From: Acidobacteriota bacterium
Lineage (GTDB): Bacteria; Acidobacteriota; Terriglobia; Bryobacterales; Bryobacteraceae
Length of the DNA: 64,000 bases
Direction of reading: 5' to 3'
NCBI GenBank assembly: GCA_947470805.1
Contig: CANIVU010000039.1
Span: 1 to 64,000 of the forward strand
Of this stretch, positions 9,428 to 18,287 are shown piece after piece. Position 1 is the stretch's first letter; each line of letters starts with the position of its first letter. The position numbers were made by a program, and so were the translations under genes. The notes beneath the pieces were generated by a model, which did not search any database, was not told the origin of the DNA, and was given only the letters and a program-made list of their open reading frames with translations.

Positions 9428-10831
9428 ATGCGTCTCACCGTCCTGCTGTTCGCCGTCTGCGGCTTCGCGGCCGACTGGCCTTCCTTCCGCGGCCCAAACG
9501 GCTCCGGTGTCTCCAACGCAACCAATCTCCCCGCCGAGTTCGGCCCCAAACAAAACGTCGTCTGGCGCACGCCCCTCCCGCCCGGCGCCGCGTCCCCGGT
9601 CCTTACCGATGACGCCATCTTCCTCACCGCCGCCGAAAACTCCCAACTCCTCACTCTGAAACTCAACCGCCAAACCGGCCAAATCCTCTGGCGCCGCGCC
9701 ATTCCCCAGACCCGCGTCGAAAAGCGCCATCAGCTCAACAACCCCGCCAGCCCATCCCCGGTCACCGACGGCAAAAACGTCTACGTCTTCTTCAGCGATT
9801 TCGGCCTCATCTCCTACGCCCCCGATGGCAACGAACGCTGGCGCCTCCCCCTTCCCCCGTTCGCCAACTTCCACGGCATGGGCGCCTCCCCCATCCTCGC
9901 CGGCAATAAACTCATCCTCGTCTGCGATCAGGACCTCGAATCCTTCGTCCTCGCCATCGACAAAGACACCGGCAAACAACTCTGGAAAACCGCCCGCCCC
10001 TCCGTCGTCCACGGCTTCGCCACGCCCTCGCTCTTCCGCACCCCCAATGGCGAAGAACAGGTCATCGTCCCCGGCTCCTACCTCCTGGCCGCCTACGGCC
10101 TCGAAGACGGCAAAGAGCGCTGGACCGTCCGCGGCCTCTCCTGGCAGATCAAAGCCACCGCGGTCGTCAACAACGACACCATCTACGCCACCGGCTGGGC
10201 CCCCGGTGCCGACCCCGGACAGGCCAAGCCCCTCCCTCCGTTCGAAGAAGCCATCCAGCAAGCCGACGCCAACAAAGACGGCAAGCTTTCCAACGACGAA
10301 CTACCTCCGCCCTTCAAGCACGGCGGCAGCTGGTCCGCCATCGATCTGAACAACGACGGCGTCCTCGACGCCCGCGAATGGGGTTTCTACCGCGGCCGCC
10401 GCGAAGCCAACAACGTCACCATCGCCGTCAAACCCGGCAACGCCCGCGGCGACCTCACCGCCACCCACGTCACTTGGAAATCGCTCCGCATGGTACCGGA
10501 AGTACCCTCCCCGCTATACCTGAACGGAATGCTCTATACGATCAAAACCGGAGGTATCCTCACAGCCATCGATGCCGCCACCGGCGAACTCAAGAAATCG
10601 GCCCGCGTCACCGGCGCCATCGATAGCTACTACGCCTCCCCGATCGCCGCCGATGGCAAGTTGTTCCTCTTCAGCGAACAGGGCAAAGCCGCCGTCCTGA
10701 AGCCCGGCGCCGAATGGGAGCTATTGAAAGTAAACGACTTCGAAGAGCCGATCTACGCCACCCCAGCCGTTGCCGACGGGCGTCTCTATGTCCGCACCGC
10801 CTCGGCGCTCTTCGCCATCGGCGCGCCGTGA
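9428..10831 (+). CDS. Exported PQQ-like beta-propeller protein with EF-hand pair
   Basis: A 467-residue protein with a signal peptide (MRLTVLLFAVCGFAAD). It opens with WPSFRGPNGSGVS, the usual start of PQQ-like outer-membrane propellers, and has repeated blades such as ILWRRAIPQ, QLWKTARP and KERWTVRGL. Between blades, near residues 275-325, are two calcium-binding EF-hand loops: DANKDGKLSNDE and DLNNDGVLDARE. Such inserted EF-hands are common in planctomycete and acidobacterial propellers. No catalytic quinoprotein residues are evident, so it is more likely a binding scaffold than a dehydrogenase. It is divergent from the large VWA gene; their promoters share about 75 bp. Confidence 0.88.
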   Translation: MRLTVLLFAVCGFAADWPSFRGPNGSGVSNATNLPAEFGPKQNVVWRTPLPPGAASPVLTDDAIFLTAAENSQLLTLKLNRQTGQILWRRAIPQTRVEKRHQLNNPASPSPVTDGKNVYVFFSDFGLISYAPDGNERWRLPLPPFANFHGMGASPILAGNKLILVCDQDLESFVLAIDKDTGKQLWKTARPSVVHGFATPSLFRTPNGEEQVIVPGSYLLAAYGLEDGKERWTVRGLSWQIKATAVVNNDTIYATGWAPGADPGQAKPLPPFEEAIQQADANKDGKLSNDELPPPFKHGGSWSAIDLNNDGVLDAREWGFYRGRREANNVTIAVKPGNARGDLTATHVTWKSLRMVPEVPSPLYLNGMLYTIKTGGILTAIDAATGELKKSARVTGAIDSYYASPIAADGKLFLFSEQGKAAVLKPGAEWELLKVNDFEEPIYATPAVADGRLYVRTASALFAIGAP

Positions 10832-10873
10832 GATAGATAGTACCGCTGCCCACTGCTCGCGCGGCTGTTTGAA

Positions 10874-11278
10874 CTAGCGAATGAACCGGATCGCATATTC
10901 AGGCTGCTCGGCGAGAACATCAAATTCATGATGATCCGCCGTGAGAATCGTAGCCCTCAGGCGCGCCGCCAATTCGATCGCGAAGCAATCAGCCAAAGAG
11001 ACACGACGGAGGTTGGATTTCAAGATTCCAGCCGCCTGCCAAACAACCGCAGAGAGATTTGCGTCCTATATCATGCCAACCTGCGCCAAGTCTGAAATCG
11101 CCTGTAGAGCCTCCTGTCGACCAGAAGCCCTGTGAAAGTCTTAGAAGACTTCACAAAGATTGAGCGCATGAGCATGACACTTCGACGTGGGGTCGATAAG
11201 AGCCTCGGCGACGGCAGCGGCGCCTGGTTCATCCCGAAGATAGGCAATCATCGCACTTGCGTCAAGAACGAAAATCAC
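10874..11278 (-). pseudogene. VapC-type PIN-domain toxin, inactivated by two in-frame stops
   Basis: Read from a GTG at 11278, the frame codes for a 134-residue PIN protein: VIFVLDASAMIAYLRDEPG (first acidic residue Asp6), CHAHALNLCEVF (Glu43), SLADCFAIELAARL (third acidic site) and ATILTADHHEFD (fourth). The spacing and length match complete VapC ribonucleases. The frame is broken by TAA at 11141-11143 (codon 46, where VapC proteins usually have Tyr) and TAG at 11066-11068 (codon 71), with no frameshift. The GTG overlaps the antitoxin stop as GTGA, the normal vapBC arrangement. Only a fragment of 45 residues or fewer could be made, so the toxin should be dead unless the stops are read through. 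Confidence 0.85.
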
Positions 11279-11505
11279 AGTCGGGATTCCTGGACCGTTT
11301 CTTCCCTCTTACGGCTCATGAACGACTCACTCGATGTCGGAATGTGCCGGTACTTGCCCCTGATTGAATCAACTAGTTGCTTCCGGCTGTTGGGGGCATC
11401 TGGCTCTGGAAGCGCAATCGCCGCAAGAGCGGCCGTCAATTCCCGGCGCTGCGCAGCGTCCAAACTCCGAACGGCTTCAACGATAGATTGAACTTGCTCC
11501 GACAT
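11275..11505 (-). CDS. VapB-like antitoxin of the broken vapBC locus
   Basis: A 76-residue protein (MSEQVQSIVEAVRSLDAAQ...) read from the ATG at 11505, with GAGG upstream. The helix SLDAAQRRELTAALAAIAL is typical of short antitoxins paired with PIN toxins; the C-terminal half (RGKYRHIPTSSESFMSRKR) resembles the disordered toxin-binding tail. The stop overlaps the toxin GTG. The frame is intact although its toxin is interrupted. An intact orphan antitoxin may still protect against related VapC toxins or regulate its own promoter. Family assignment is by pattern and position. Confidence 0.7.
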   Translation of the reverse strand: MSEQVQSIVEAVRSLDAAQRRELTAALAAIALPEPDAPNSRKQLVDSIRGKYRHIPTSSESFMSRKREETVQESRL

Positions 11506-11824
11506 GCCCAACCGTCCTCGTCCCCATCATAACCGATCAATAGAAAGATGGCGCTGTAGGGTTTTGCCTGGTTCCAAACGAGTCTAAATCAAATTGTTAC
11601 AAATATTTGTAGCGTGCCGATCTGACAGATCACGGTCAACTGTAACGGCATCCGCGGATTCGTACGTGGCAGCCGGCCGTGCCATTTGACCTCACGAAAT
11701 GCTCCCCGCCCCAGCCGCGCTATCGTTTCCACGCGATGTCGGCCATCCGTCCTAGACTCCGAACAAAGGTACCCCTCTACCCTAACGCCATAGACATTGC
11801 GTCAAATTGGTGCACAATGATGCC
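11506..11824. other. Intergenic, about 320 bp between divergent small genes
   Basis: This stretch separates the antitoxin gene (leftward) from a tiny rightward ORF. The left half is AT-richer than its surroundings (around 11570-11620), consistent with the toxin-antitoxin promoter. I find no convincing ORF, tRNA or strong hairpin in it. Confidence 0.4.
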
Positions 11825-12007
11825 ATGCAAGCCGCTAAGCCCAAGCTTGTCCATCAAAGGGTAGTTCTGCCCGCAAACGGGATTGAAGCCGAAAAGCGAA
11901 AACAACACGCCTTCTTCGATCTCGCTGAGAAGTTCCGCGAAGAAAAAGCTCCGGACGTTGCCAAACGGCTCGGTGACCAATTGGGCAGGATGGTCTTCGG
12001 CGGCTGA
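11825..12007 (+). CDS. Small hypothetical protein (60 aa)
   Basis: The frame from ATG 11825 gives MQAAKPKLVHQRVVLPANG then a charged helix (FFDLAEKFREEKAPDVAKR) ending LGRMVFGG. Short soil-bacterial proteins with this style of ending are often the first gene of a small toxin-antitoxin-like pair, but I cannot name a family. No strong ribosome-binding site is visible; a TTG six codons upstream is an alternative. Its 3' end overlaps a second tiny frame at 11973. Confidence 0.45.
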   Translation: MQAAKPKLVHQRVVLPANGIEAEKRKQHAFFDLAEKFREEKAPDVAKRLGDQLGRMVFGG

Positions 12008-12107
12008 TCCCAAAATCGAACGTTGGGACGATCTCCCGGAACCCGTTCGAAACCGCATCATTGCGCATCTCCAAGCCCCGCCCCGCCCCAGGGTTGTATC
12101 CTGGTAG
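11973..12107 (+). CDS. Possible 44-aa overlapping ORF
   Basis: A GTG at 11973 inside the preceding small ORF opens a second frame for 44 residues: a Trp-rich start (TNWAGWSSAADPKIERW) and the protein-like stretch DDLPEPVRNRIIAHL. The overlap of about 35 nt would allow translational coupling. It could equally be the C-terminal half of the previous protein after a frameshift. Evidence is only composition and position. Confidence 0.3.
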   Translation: MTNWAGWSSAADPKIERWDDLPEPVRNRIIAHLQAPPRPRVVSW

Positions 12108-12124
12108 TTTCGGAGTAAAAGAAT

Positions 12125-12670
12125 TTGTCTCGTATTGGTAACGCGTTCAGCAGCTTCTTCGGTATCTTGTTCGGCGGTGAGCTTCCGCCCGACGTCGCCA
12201 AAGCCTATGGCTTCATCAAGGCGTCGGAAGTCAAAAAGCCCGAAGCCCCCAAGCCCGCCCCCAAAGTCGCGGAGGTCAAACCCTCTGACGGCGCCCTCCA
12301 ACTATTAGGCATCCTCCAGCGCGACGCCCGCCTGGTCGATTTCCTCATGGAAGACATCGCCGCCTACTCCGACGACCAGGTCGGCGCCGCCGTCCGCACG
12401 CTCCACGAACAGTGCGGCGTCGCCCTCAAGCGCTGCGTCTCGCTCGCCCCCGTCATCGACGGCGTCGAAGGCACCTACACCAAGTCCGAAGCCGCCGGTT
12501 CCGACGCCAAGCAAGGCCTGAAATTCATCGGCAACGTGCCCGCCGAAGGCCGCGCCCCCGGTGGCCTCCTCCGCCACAAAGGCTGGAAAGCAGCCAGTGT
12601 CGACCTCCCCAAGGTCAACTCCTCGGTCAACCTGAACATCATCGCCCCCGCCGAAATCGAAGTCGAGTAA
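12125..12670 (+). CDS. DUF2760-family protein, first gene of the Hsp70 operon
   Basis: A 181-residue cytoplasmic protein starting at TTG 12125 with GGAG 9 nt upstream. A short hydrophobic N-terminus (MSRIGNAFSSFFGILFGG) and a Lys/Pro/Ala linker precede the conserved part (about 55-181): LQLLGILQRDARLVDFLME, SDDQVGAAVRTLHEQC and KGWKAASVDLPKVN. DUF2760 proteins are typically encoded directly before atypical Hsp70 genes, as here (3-nt gap), so a co-chaperone or substrate-delivery role is a reasonable inference. The biochemical function is unknown. Confidence 0.8.
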   Translation: MSRIGNAFSSFFGILFGGELPPDVAKAYGFIKASEVKKPEAPKPAPKVAEVKPSDGALQLLGILQRDARLVDFLMEDIAAYSDDQVGAAVRTLHEQCGVALKRCVSLAPVIDGVEGTYTKSEAAGSDAKQGLKFIGNVPAEGRAPGGLLRHKGWKAASVDLPKVNSSVNLNIIAPAEIEVE

Positions 12671-12673
12671 CCC

Positions 12674-14389
12674 GTGGCAAACGGCACCGTCATCGGTATC
12701 GATCTGGGTACCACGAACTGCGCCATCGCTACCTCCACCGGCGCCGCCGTGGACGTGCTCCCCATCACCCAGCTCACCGGCCCCGGCGAGCTGCGCGAAG
12801 AGCGCCTCTTCCCCTCGTCCCTCTACATCCACGGCGCCAAAGAGTTCGCCGAAGGCACCACCGCCCTCCCATGGGACGACGCGCCCAAATACATCACCGG
12901 CGAATGGGCCAAGCGCCGCGGTGTCGAAAACTCCAGCCGCCTCGTCCACTCCGCCAAAAGCTGGCTATCCCACTCCGGTGTCGATCGCACCGCCCCCCTT
13001 CTCCCCCTCACCGCCCCCGAAGGCGTGACCAAAGTCTCCCCCCTCGAAGCCTCCACCGCCTACCTCACCCATCTCCGCCAATCCCTCGGCGACATCGAAG
13101 ACGCGCAAGTCCTCATCACCGTTCCCGCCTCCTTCGACGCCTCCGCCCGCGCTCTCACCGAAGACGCCGCCCGCCGCGCCGGCTTCGCCAATTTCGTTCT
13201 CCTCGAAGAACCCCAGGCCGCCTTCTACGCCTGGCTCGAACGCCATGAAGACTGGCGCGAACGCGTCCACTCGGGCGACAAAATCCTCGTCATCGATATC
13301 GGCGGCGGCACCACCGATTTCACGCTCATCGCCGTCGGCGAAGCCGCGGGCGAACTCACCCTCGAACGCGTCGCCGTCGGCGAACACATCCTCTTGGGCG
13401 GCGACAATATCGACCTGGCCTTAGCCCGCACCGTCGAACAGGAACTGGCCGCCAAGAACACCAAACTGGACGCCGCGCAGCTCCACATGTTGTGGCAACG
13501 CTGCCGCGCCGCCAAAGAAAAACTCCTGGCTGAAAACGCCACCCAAACCGAAGAACCCGTCACCATCCTCGGCCGCGGCACAGGCCTCATCGCCGGCACC
13601 ATCAAAGCCACCCTCCGCCGCGAAACCCTGGAACAGGTCCTCTTAAACGGCTTCCTCCCGCCCGTCGAAAAGTCCGAACAACCCGCCAAATCCAAACGCG
13701 CCGCCCTCGCCGAAGTCGGCCTGCCCTACGCGTCCGACCCCCGCATCACCGCCCACCTCGCCCGCTTCGTCCAACAAGCCGGCGCCCCCACCCACGTCCT
13801 CTTCAACGGCGGCGTCCTCCACAGTGAAATCGTCCGCCGCCGCATCGTCGAAACCCTCAACGGCTGGCTCGAAAAACCCGTCCTGGTCCTCGAAGGCGAA
13901 GACCTCATGCACGCTGTCGCCCGCGGTGCCGCCTATTACGGCCTCGCCCGCCAGGGCAAAGGAATCCGCATCCGCGGCGGCGTCCCCCGGACCTATTACA
14001 TCGGCATCGAATCCTCCATGCCCGCCGTCCCCGGCATCCCCGCCCCCATGAAGGCGCTGACGGTCGTGCCCTTCGGCCTCGAAGAAGGCTCCAGCGTTGA
14101 ACTCCCCAAAATGGAGTTCGGCCTCCTCACCGGCGAACCCGCCGAGTTCCGCTTCTTCTCCTCCGTCTCCCGCCACGCCGACAAACCCGGCGAAATCCTC
14201 GACCCCATCCCCCCCGAAGTCGAAGAGCTCTCCCCCATCGAAGTGCACCTCCCCGCCGCCGCCGAATCGGTCACCCGCGTCACCCTCGCCGCGGACGTCA
14301 CCGCCACCGGCGTGCTGGAGCTCTGGTGCGTCGCCAAAGACAATAACCGCTGGAAACTGGAATTCAACGTTCGCGAGCAAACGCAATGA
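12674..14389 (+). CDS. Hsp70-family chaperone, short form
   Basis: A 571-residue DnaK-like protein starting at GTG 12674. ATPase signatures: phosphate-1 loop IGIDLGTTNCAIA near residues 8-20, phosphate-2 loop DIGGGTTDFTL near 211-221, and the adenosine-side stretch HVLFNGGVLHS near 375. After the nucleotide-binding domain comes a shortened beta-type substrate-binding region without the helical lid of DnaK. The stop overlaps the start of the next Hsp70 gene (ATGA at 14386-14389), so the two are translationally coupled. It is not the housekeeping DnaK: there is no GrpE/DnaJ context. Confidence 0.9.
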   Translation: MANGTVIGIDLGTTNCAIATSTGAAVDVLPITQLTGPGELREERLFPSSLYIHGAKEFAEGTTALPWDDAPKYITGEWAKRRGVENSSRLVHSAKSWLSHSGVDRTAPLLPLTAPEGVTKVSPLEASTAYLTHLRQSLGDIEDAQVLITVPASFDASARALTEDAARRAGFANFVLLEEPQAAFYAWLERHEDWRERVHSGDKILVIDIGGGTTDFTLIAVGEAAGELTLERVAVGEHILLGGDNIDLALARTVEQELAAKNTKLDAAQLHMLWQRCRAAKEKLLAENATQTEEPVTILGRGTGLIAGTIKATLRRETLEQVLLNGFLPPVEKSEQPAKSKRAALAEVGLPYASDPRITAHLARFVQQAGAPTHVLFNGGVLHSEIVRRRIVETLNGWLEKPVLVLEGEDLMHAVARGAAYYGLARQGKGIRIRGGVPRTYYIGIESSMPAVPGIPAPMKALTVVPFGLEEGSSVELPKMEFGLLTGEPAEFRFFSSVSRHADKPGEILDPIPPEVEELSPIEVHLPAAAESVTRVTLAADVTATGVLELWCVAKDNNRWKLEFNVREQTQ

Positions 14390-17007
14390 AGATCGGCATC
14401 GACCTCGGTACCACCAACTCCGCCCTGGCCTGGATGGATTCGTCCGACGACGACCAGACGATAAACGTCCTCGACATCCCCCAATTCGTCGCCCAGGGCC
14501 GCGAAGACCGCCTCCGCACCCTCCCCAGCTTTCTCTATCTCGGCGACCAGAACTACGTCGGCGCCTACGCCCGCGAACAAGGCGCTCTCACCCCCACCCG
14601 CACCGTCCACTCCGCAAAAAGCTGGCTGTCGAATGCCGATGTCGACCGCCGCGCCAAAATCCTCCCCTGGGACACCCAGGAATCCGCCCGCGAACTCTCT
14701 CCCGTCGAAGTCAGCGGCAAGTTCATCGAACACATGCGCAAAGCCTGGGACGCTGCCAACCCGCAACACCCCCTGGCCGAGCAGGACATCGTCCTCACCG
14801 TTCCCGCGTCGTTCGATGAAGAAGCCCGCGAACTCACCGTCGAAGCCGCCCGCGAAGCCGGCCTCGAAAACATCACCCTGCTCGAAGAGCCCGCCGCGGC
14901 CTTCTACTCCTGGATCGCCAACCACCTCACGGAATCCCAGAAGACGTTGTTCGACGGCCAGACGGTCCTCATCTGCGACGTCGGCGGCGGCACCAGCGAT
15001 TTCACGCTCATCAAGGTCTCCCGCAAAGGCGACCTCGTCGAATTCACCCGCACCGCCGTCGGCAAGCATCTCCTCCTCGGTGGCGACAATCTCGATCTCA
15101 CCCTCGCCTGGCTCGTCGAAGCCAAGCTCGGCCAGCCGCTCTCCCTCCGCCAGCGCGCCGCCCTTCGCCGCCAGTGCGCCAGCGCCAAGGAGCGGATGTT
15201 GAACAACCCGGCCGTGGAGAAGGTGGAGATCACCGTCCTCGGCAGCGGTTCTTCCATCATCGGCGGCACGCTCCGTACCGAAATCACCCGCGCCGAAGCG
15301 TTGGAACTCGCGCTCGATGGCTTCCTGCCCAAGTGCGAACTGTCGGACCGTCCCAGCGACGACAAGCGCTCCATCTTCCGCGAACTCGGCCTGCCCTACG
15401 TTTCCGACCCGGCCGTCACAAAACACCTCGCCGCCTTCCTCGCCGGCGCCGGCGACGTGAAACCGGACGCCATTCTCTTCAACGGCGGCTTCTTCATTCC
15501 CGAAATCCTCCGCCAGCGCGTCGCCGACGTGCTCGAAAGCTGGTTTGGCAAGCGCCCCGCCATCTTTGAAAATCGCGATCTAGATCTCGCCGTCGCCGTT
15601 GGCGCCGCCTATTACGCCAACGCCAAAACCACCGGCACCGGCGTCCTCGTCCGCGGCGGCCTGCCCCGCGCCTATTTCATCGGCATCGGCGAAGGTGCGG
15701 AGCCCATAAAGACGGTCTGCCTCGCCCCGCGCGGCACCGAAGAAGGCAGCTCGCTCGAACTCGATATGGAAGGCCTGCAACTGGTCGCCAACAAGCCCGT
15801 CAGCTTCCGCCTGTATAGTTCCCTCACCCGCACCGAAGATCAACTCGGCGCCGTCGTCGAGTTCCCCGCCACCGATGTCGAAGCCGGCGAACTCCACGCC
15901 CACGCGCCGTTAAACGCATTGATCCGCTTCGGCAAACCGCAAGGCGAACGCCTGGTGCCCGTCAAACTGGGCGCCAAGCTCACCGCCGTCGGGACGCTCG
16001 AAATCTACTGCGATTCAAAGGTCAGCGATAACCGCTGGCGTCTCCAGTTCGAACTCCGCAAAGCGAAGAAAGCCGCCACCGCCCGCCGCGCCGCCGCCGT
16101 CATCAGCGACGAAGCCCGCGTCGCCGGCATCGCCCTGGTCGAAGCTGTCTTCTCCCCCACCGGAACCGGCGCCCCCGAAGAGCTCCCAGCCAAGCTGGAA
16201 CAGACCTTCGGTCTGGGCCGCAACTCCTGGCCCAGCGACCTCATCCGTTCCCTGGCCGACAAGTTCCTGGAGCTCGCCGAAGGCCGCAAGAAATCGGCCC
16301 AACACGAGATCCGCTGGCTGAACCTCTGCGGCCTCTGCCTCCGCCCCGGCTTCGGCTACCCCGGCGACGATCTGCGTATCGAACAGGCCCGCCGCATCTA
16401 CGCCGCCGGCATGGCCTTCGGTAACCAGGTGGAAGTGGAACGCGAGTGGTACATCTTCTGGGGCCGCGTCGCCGGCGGGTTGAACAAGAATCAACAAGCC
16501 GACATCTACCAGCGCATCGCCCAATACCTCCTCCCCAAAGGAAATAAGAAGGTGCAGCGCATTAACACCAGCCTCCAGCGCGAAATGTGGCGCACGGCCA
16601 GCAGCCTGGAGCATCTCCCCGCCGGAACCAGAACCGAACTCGGCGACGCCCTCGTAAAGAAGCTAAGAAACAACGACGGAGCCGCCAGCGAACTCTGGTG
16701 CATCGCCCGCATCGGCTCCCGCAAGCTCTTCTACGGGCCCATGAACCAGGTGCTCCCCGCCAGCACCGCCAGCCGCTGGGTGGAGTCCCTAGCCAAGGTC
16801 CCCAACGCCACCGAAACGTTGGTCCGCCTGGCCCAAAAGACCGGCAACGTCACCCTCGACGTCAACGCCCAAACCACCGGCCTCGTCCGCAAACTAATTG
16901 CCAACGATACCGACCTGGAAGCCCTCCTCAGCGGCGAAGCCCAGTCCGACTTCGACCGCGTCTTCGGCGAAGAACTCCCCGGCGGGTTGGTGCTGGAGAA
17001 TAGTTAA
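14386..17007 (+). CDS. Hsp70-family chaperone with C-terminal DUF3731-like domain
   Basis: An 873-residue protein. The N-terminal 560 residues are Hsp70-like: IGIDLGTTNSALAWMD at 3-18, CDVGGGTSDFTLIK near 197-210, LFNGGFFIPE near 365. The following roughly 300 residues, starting near KAKKAATARRAAAVISDEA, are helical and match the DUF3731 type of extension (WYIFWGRVAGGLNKNQQ, LWCIARIGSRKLFYGP). It overlaps the preceding shorter Hsp70 gene by 4 nt, so with DUF2760 this is a three-gene operon. The two Hsp70s may form a heteromeric machine. A diverged copy of its last 20 codons lies at 18799-18885. Confidence 0.9.
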   Translation: MKIGIDLGTTNSALAWMDSSDDDQTINVLDIPQFVAQGREDRLRTLPSFLYLGDQNYVGAYAREQGALTPTRTVHSAKSWLSNADVDRRAKILPWDTQESARELSPVEVSGKFIEHMRKAWDAANPQHPLAEQDIVLTVPASFDEEARELTVEAAREAGLENITLLEEPAAAFYSWIANHLTESQKTLFDGQTVLICDVGGGTSDFTLIKVSRKGDLVEFTRTAVGKHLLLGGDNLDLTLAWLVEAKLGQPLSLRQRAALRRQCASAKERMLNNPAVEKVEITVLGSGSSIIGGTLRTEITRAEALELALDGFLPKCELSDRPSDDKRSIFRELGLPYVSDPAVTKHLAAFLAGAGDVKPDAILFNGGFFIPEILRQRVADVLESWFGKRPAIFENRDLDLAVAVGAAYYANAKTTGTGVLVRGGLPRAYFIGIGEGAEPIKTVCLAPRGTEEGSSLELDMEGLQLVANKPVSFRLYSSLTRTEDQLGAVVEFPATDVEAGELHAHAPLNALIRFGKPQGERLVPVKLGAKLTAVGTLEIYCDSKVSDNRWRLQFELRKAKKAATARRAAAVISDEARVAGIALVEAVFSPTGTGAPEELPAKLEQTFGLGRNSWPSDLIRSLADKFLELAEGRKKSAQHEIRWLNLCGLCLRPGFGYPGDDLRIEQARRIYAAGMAFGNQVEVEREWYIFWGRVAGGLNKNQQADIYQRIAQYLLPKGNKKVQRINTSLQREMWRTASSLEHLPAGTRTELGDALVKKLRNNDGAASELWCIARIGSRKLFYGPMNQVLPASTASRWVESLAKVPNATETLVRLAQKTGNVTLDVNAQTTGLVRKLIANDTDLEALLSGEAQSDFDRVFGEELPGGLVLENS

Positions 17008-17131
17008 CAACACCGCTATACAATATACAAGTGGACTAAGAATCCACTCATATCGATATAGCGCCTTTAAGCGGCAGTGAAGATAAGTTCTCGGCCCGCG
17101 GTCGTCCGGAATGACAACTTTCAGCGACCGC

Positions 17132-17599
17132 CTACTCGTCGATCCACTCCAGCAACGTCATTGCTGGTTCAGATCCCGCTCTTGTTTCACACTCGACAAG
17201 TGCGCCGAATTGATACTTGAAAGTGCGTCTGAATGCCAGGAGGCGTTCTTGATCACATCCGGTGCCGATCGGATTCGTTGTTTTCTTTAGCTCAATCACG
17301 AGAACATTCGGACCCTTTGGTCCCCGCCGGTGGACGATGATGTCTGGTACAACGAGAGCGTTACCATCGGCGTCCCGGCTATTCGCACAATCCTCTGAGA
17401 TGCCAAGCCTTTTTGGGTGGTGGCCGTCCCGGTTGTACTCAACATCTACTTCAAAGTCGGCGAATGCATGCTGAAGGTACATTGCAAGCCGCGCAGCTAT
17501 GCAGCGCTCACTTAAGTTACCGACAAGCAACTCTCTGTCACGATCTGCGACCAAACTTAAGCTATCTTCCACAAGTTGTCGAGCCGTTATCGTATCCAT
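17132..17599 (-). CDS. Orphan PD-(D/E)XK nuclease-like protein
   Basis: A 155-residue protein from ATG 17599, in an AT-richer stretch than its neighbours. The core VVPDIIVHRRG followed by VLVIELKKT fits the Asp...Glu-x-Lys pattern of PD-(D/E)XK nuclease folds, and the N-terminal part (LSERCIAARLAMYLQHAF) resembles small restriction-like proteins of unknown role. No partner methylase is adjacent. It could be a stand-alone nuclease, an inactive relative, or part of a defence remnant; I do not recognise a named family. Base composition and position at the edge of the accessory region suggest horizontal acquisition. Confidence 0.6.
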   Translation of the reverse strand: MDTITARQLVEDSLSLVADRDRELLVGNLSERCIAARLAMYLQHAFADFEVDVEYNRDGHHPKRLGISEDCANSRDADGNALVVPDIIVHRRGPKGPNVLVIELKKTTNPIGTGCDQERLLAFRRTFKYQFGALVECETRAGSEPAMTLLEWIDE

Positions 17600-17751
17600 C
17601 TACCAAAAAGAGCCTTTCTTTTTACGGAGTGTCGGTTAAGATCGGCCAGCGGCACTTATACAACACTAACAATCAATAGTCGTGAAATGTCTCATAGCTA
17701 ATTCCCACACAAAAGCGATAGATTCGCAATAGTCAGTAGAGTTGACGCCCC

Positions 17752-18240
17752 TCAGTCTTGAACTGGCGAATAAGGAGCAAACAGCTTGTTTTTGCCCGAG
17801 TCCTCACACGTGTTGTACGTCGCTGCAATCGACTCACGAAGGCCCAATACATTAGATGCCGACCAAGGATTTCGCTTCTCCCACTCACTCAAAAACGTCC
17901 CGTCGACAATATGAGAAATGGCCGGCGCAAGCGCTTCCGAAAAGTACGGCTGAACCAAGTGCTCCAAACTCGGCTGCTCCGATACAAAAATTAGGCATCC
18001 TAAGGGCACTGACGCCTTCGCTGGTTCGCAGACAGAAAGTACAGTCGTTCGAATAAACGGCAACATCGGGTCCAGCTTTCCGTAACCTGGACGATTTCGG
18101 TAGGTTTGGGCCAACCAAAAATGAAGGTCCTTGTCGGGTGAGCGCTTTATTGTCAAAATCAATGATTCGTGGGTGACCTCCACTGTGCTCCGAAGTAGAG
18201 CCTTTGGGTCCCAGAATTTCAGCCGATCGAATAAACCCAT
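17752..18240 (-). CDS. Hypothetical protein (162 aa)
   Basis: Start chosen at ATG 18240 (MGLFDRLKFWDPKALLRST) because GGAGGG lies 8 nt upstream; eight more codons could be added at the N-terminus. No signal peptide or membrane helix is evident. Recognisable phrases such as SLILTIKRSPDKDLHFWLA and RESIAATYNTCEDSGKN do not point me to a family. Codon use is AT-richer than in the Hsp70 operon. The gene runs in the same direction as the nuclease-like gene but is 150 bp away, so a shared transcript is uncertain. Confidence 0.6.
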   Translation of the reverse strand: MGLFDRLKFWDPKALLRSTVEVTHESLILTIKRSPDKDLHFWLAQTYRNRPGYGKLDPMLPFIRTTVLSVCEPAKASVPLGCLIFVSEQPSLEHLVQPYFSEALAPAISHIVDGTFLSEWEKRNPWSASNVLGLRESIAATYNTCEDSGKNKLFAPYSPVQD

Positions 18241-18287
18241 ATCAAGCACCCTCCATTGTTCCACCGCCGAAAACGGTCAAGCCACGC

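Noticed and set aside
10874-11278. Programmed frameshift or selenocysteine in vapC
   Set aside because: The frame never shifts and the stops are TAA and TAG, not TGA.
13996-15426. Long leftward frame across both Hsp70 genes
   Set aside because: Antisense shadow of conserved ATPase domains; no start signal.
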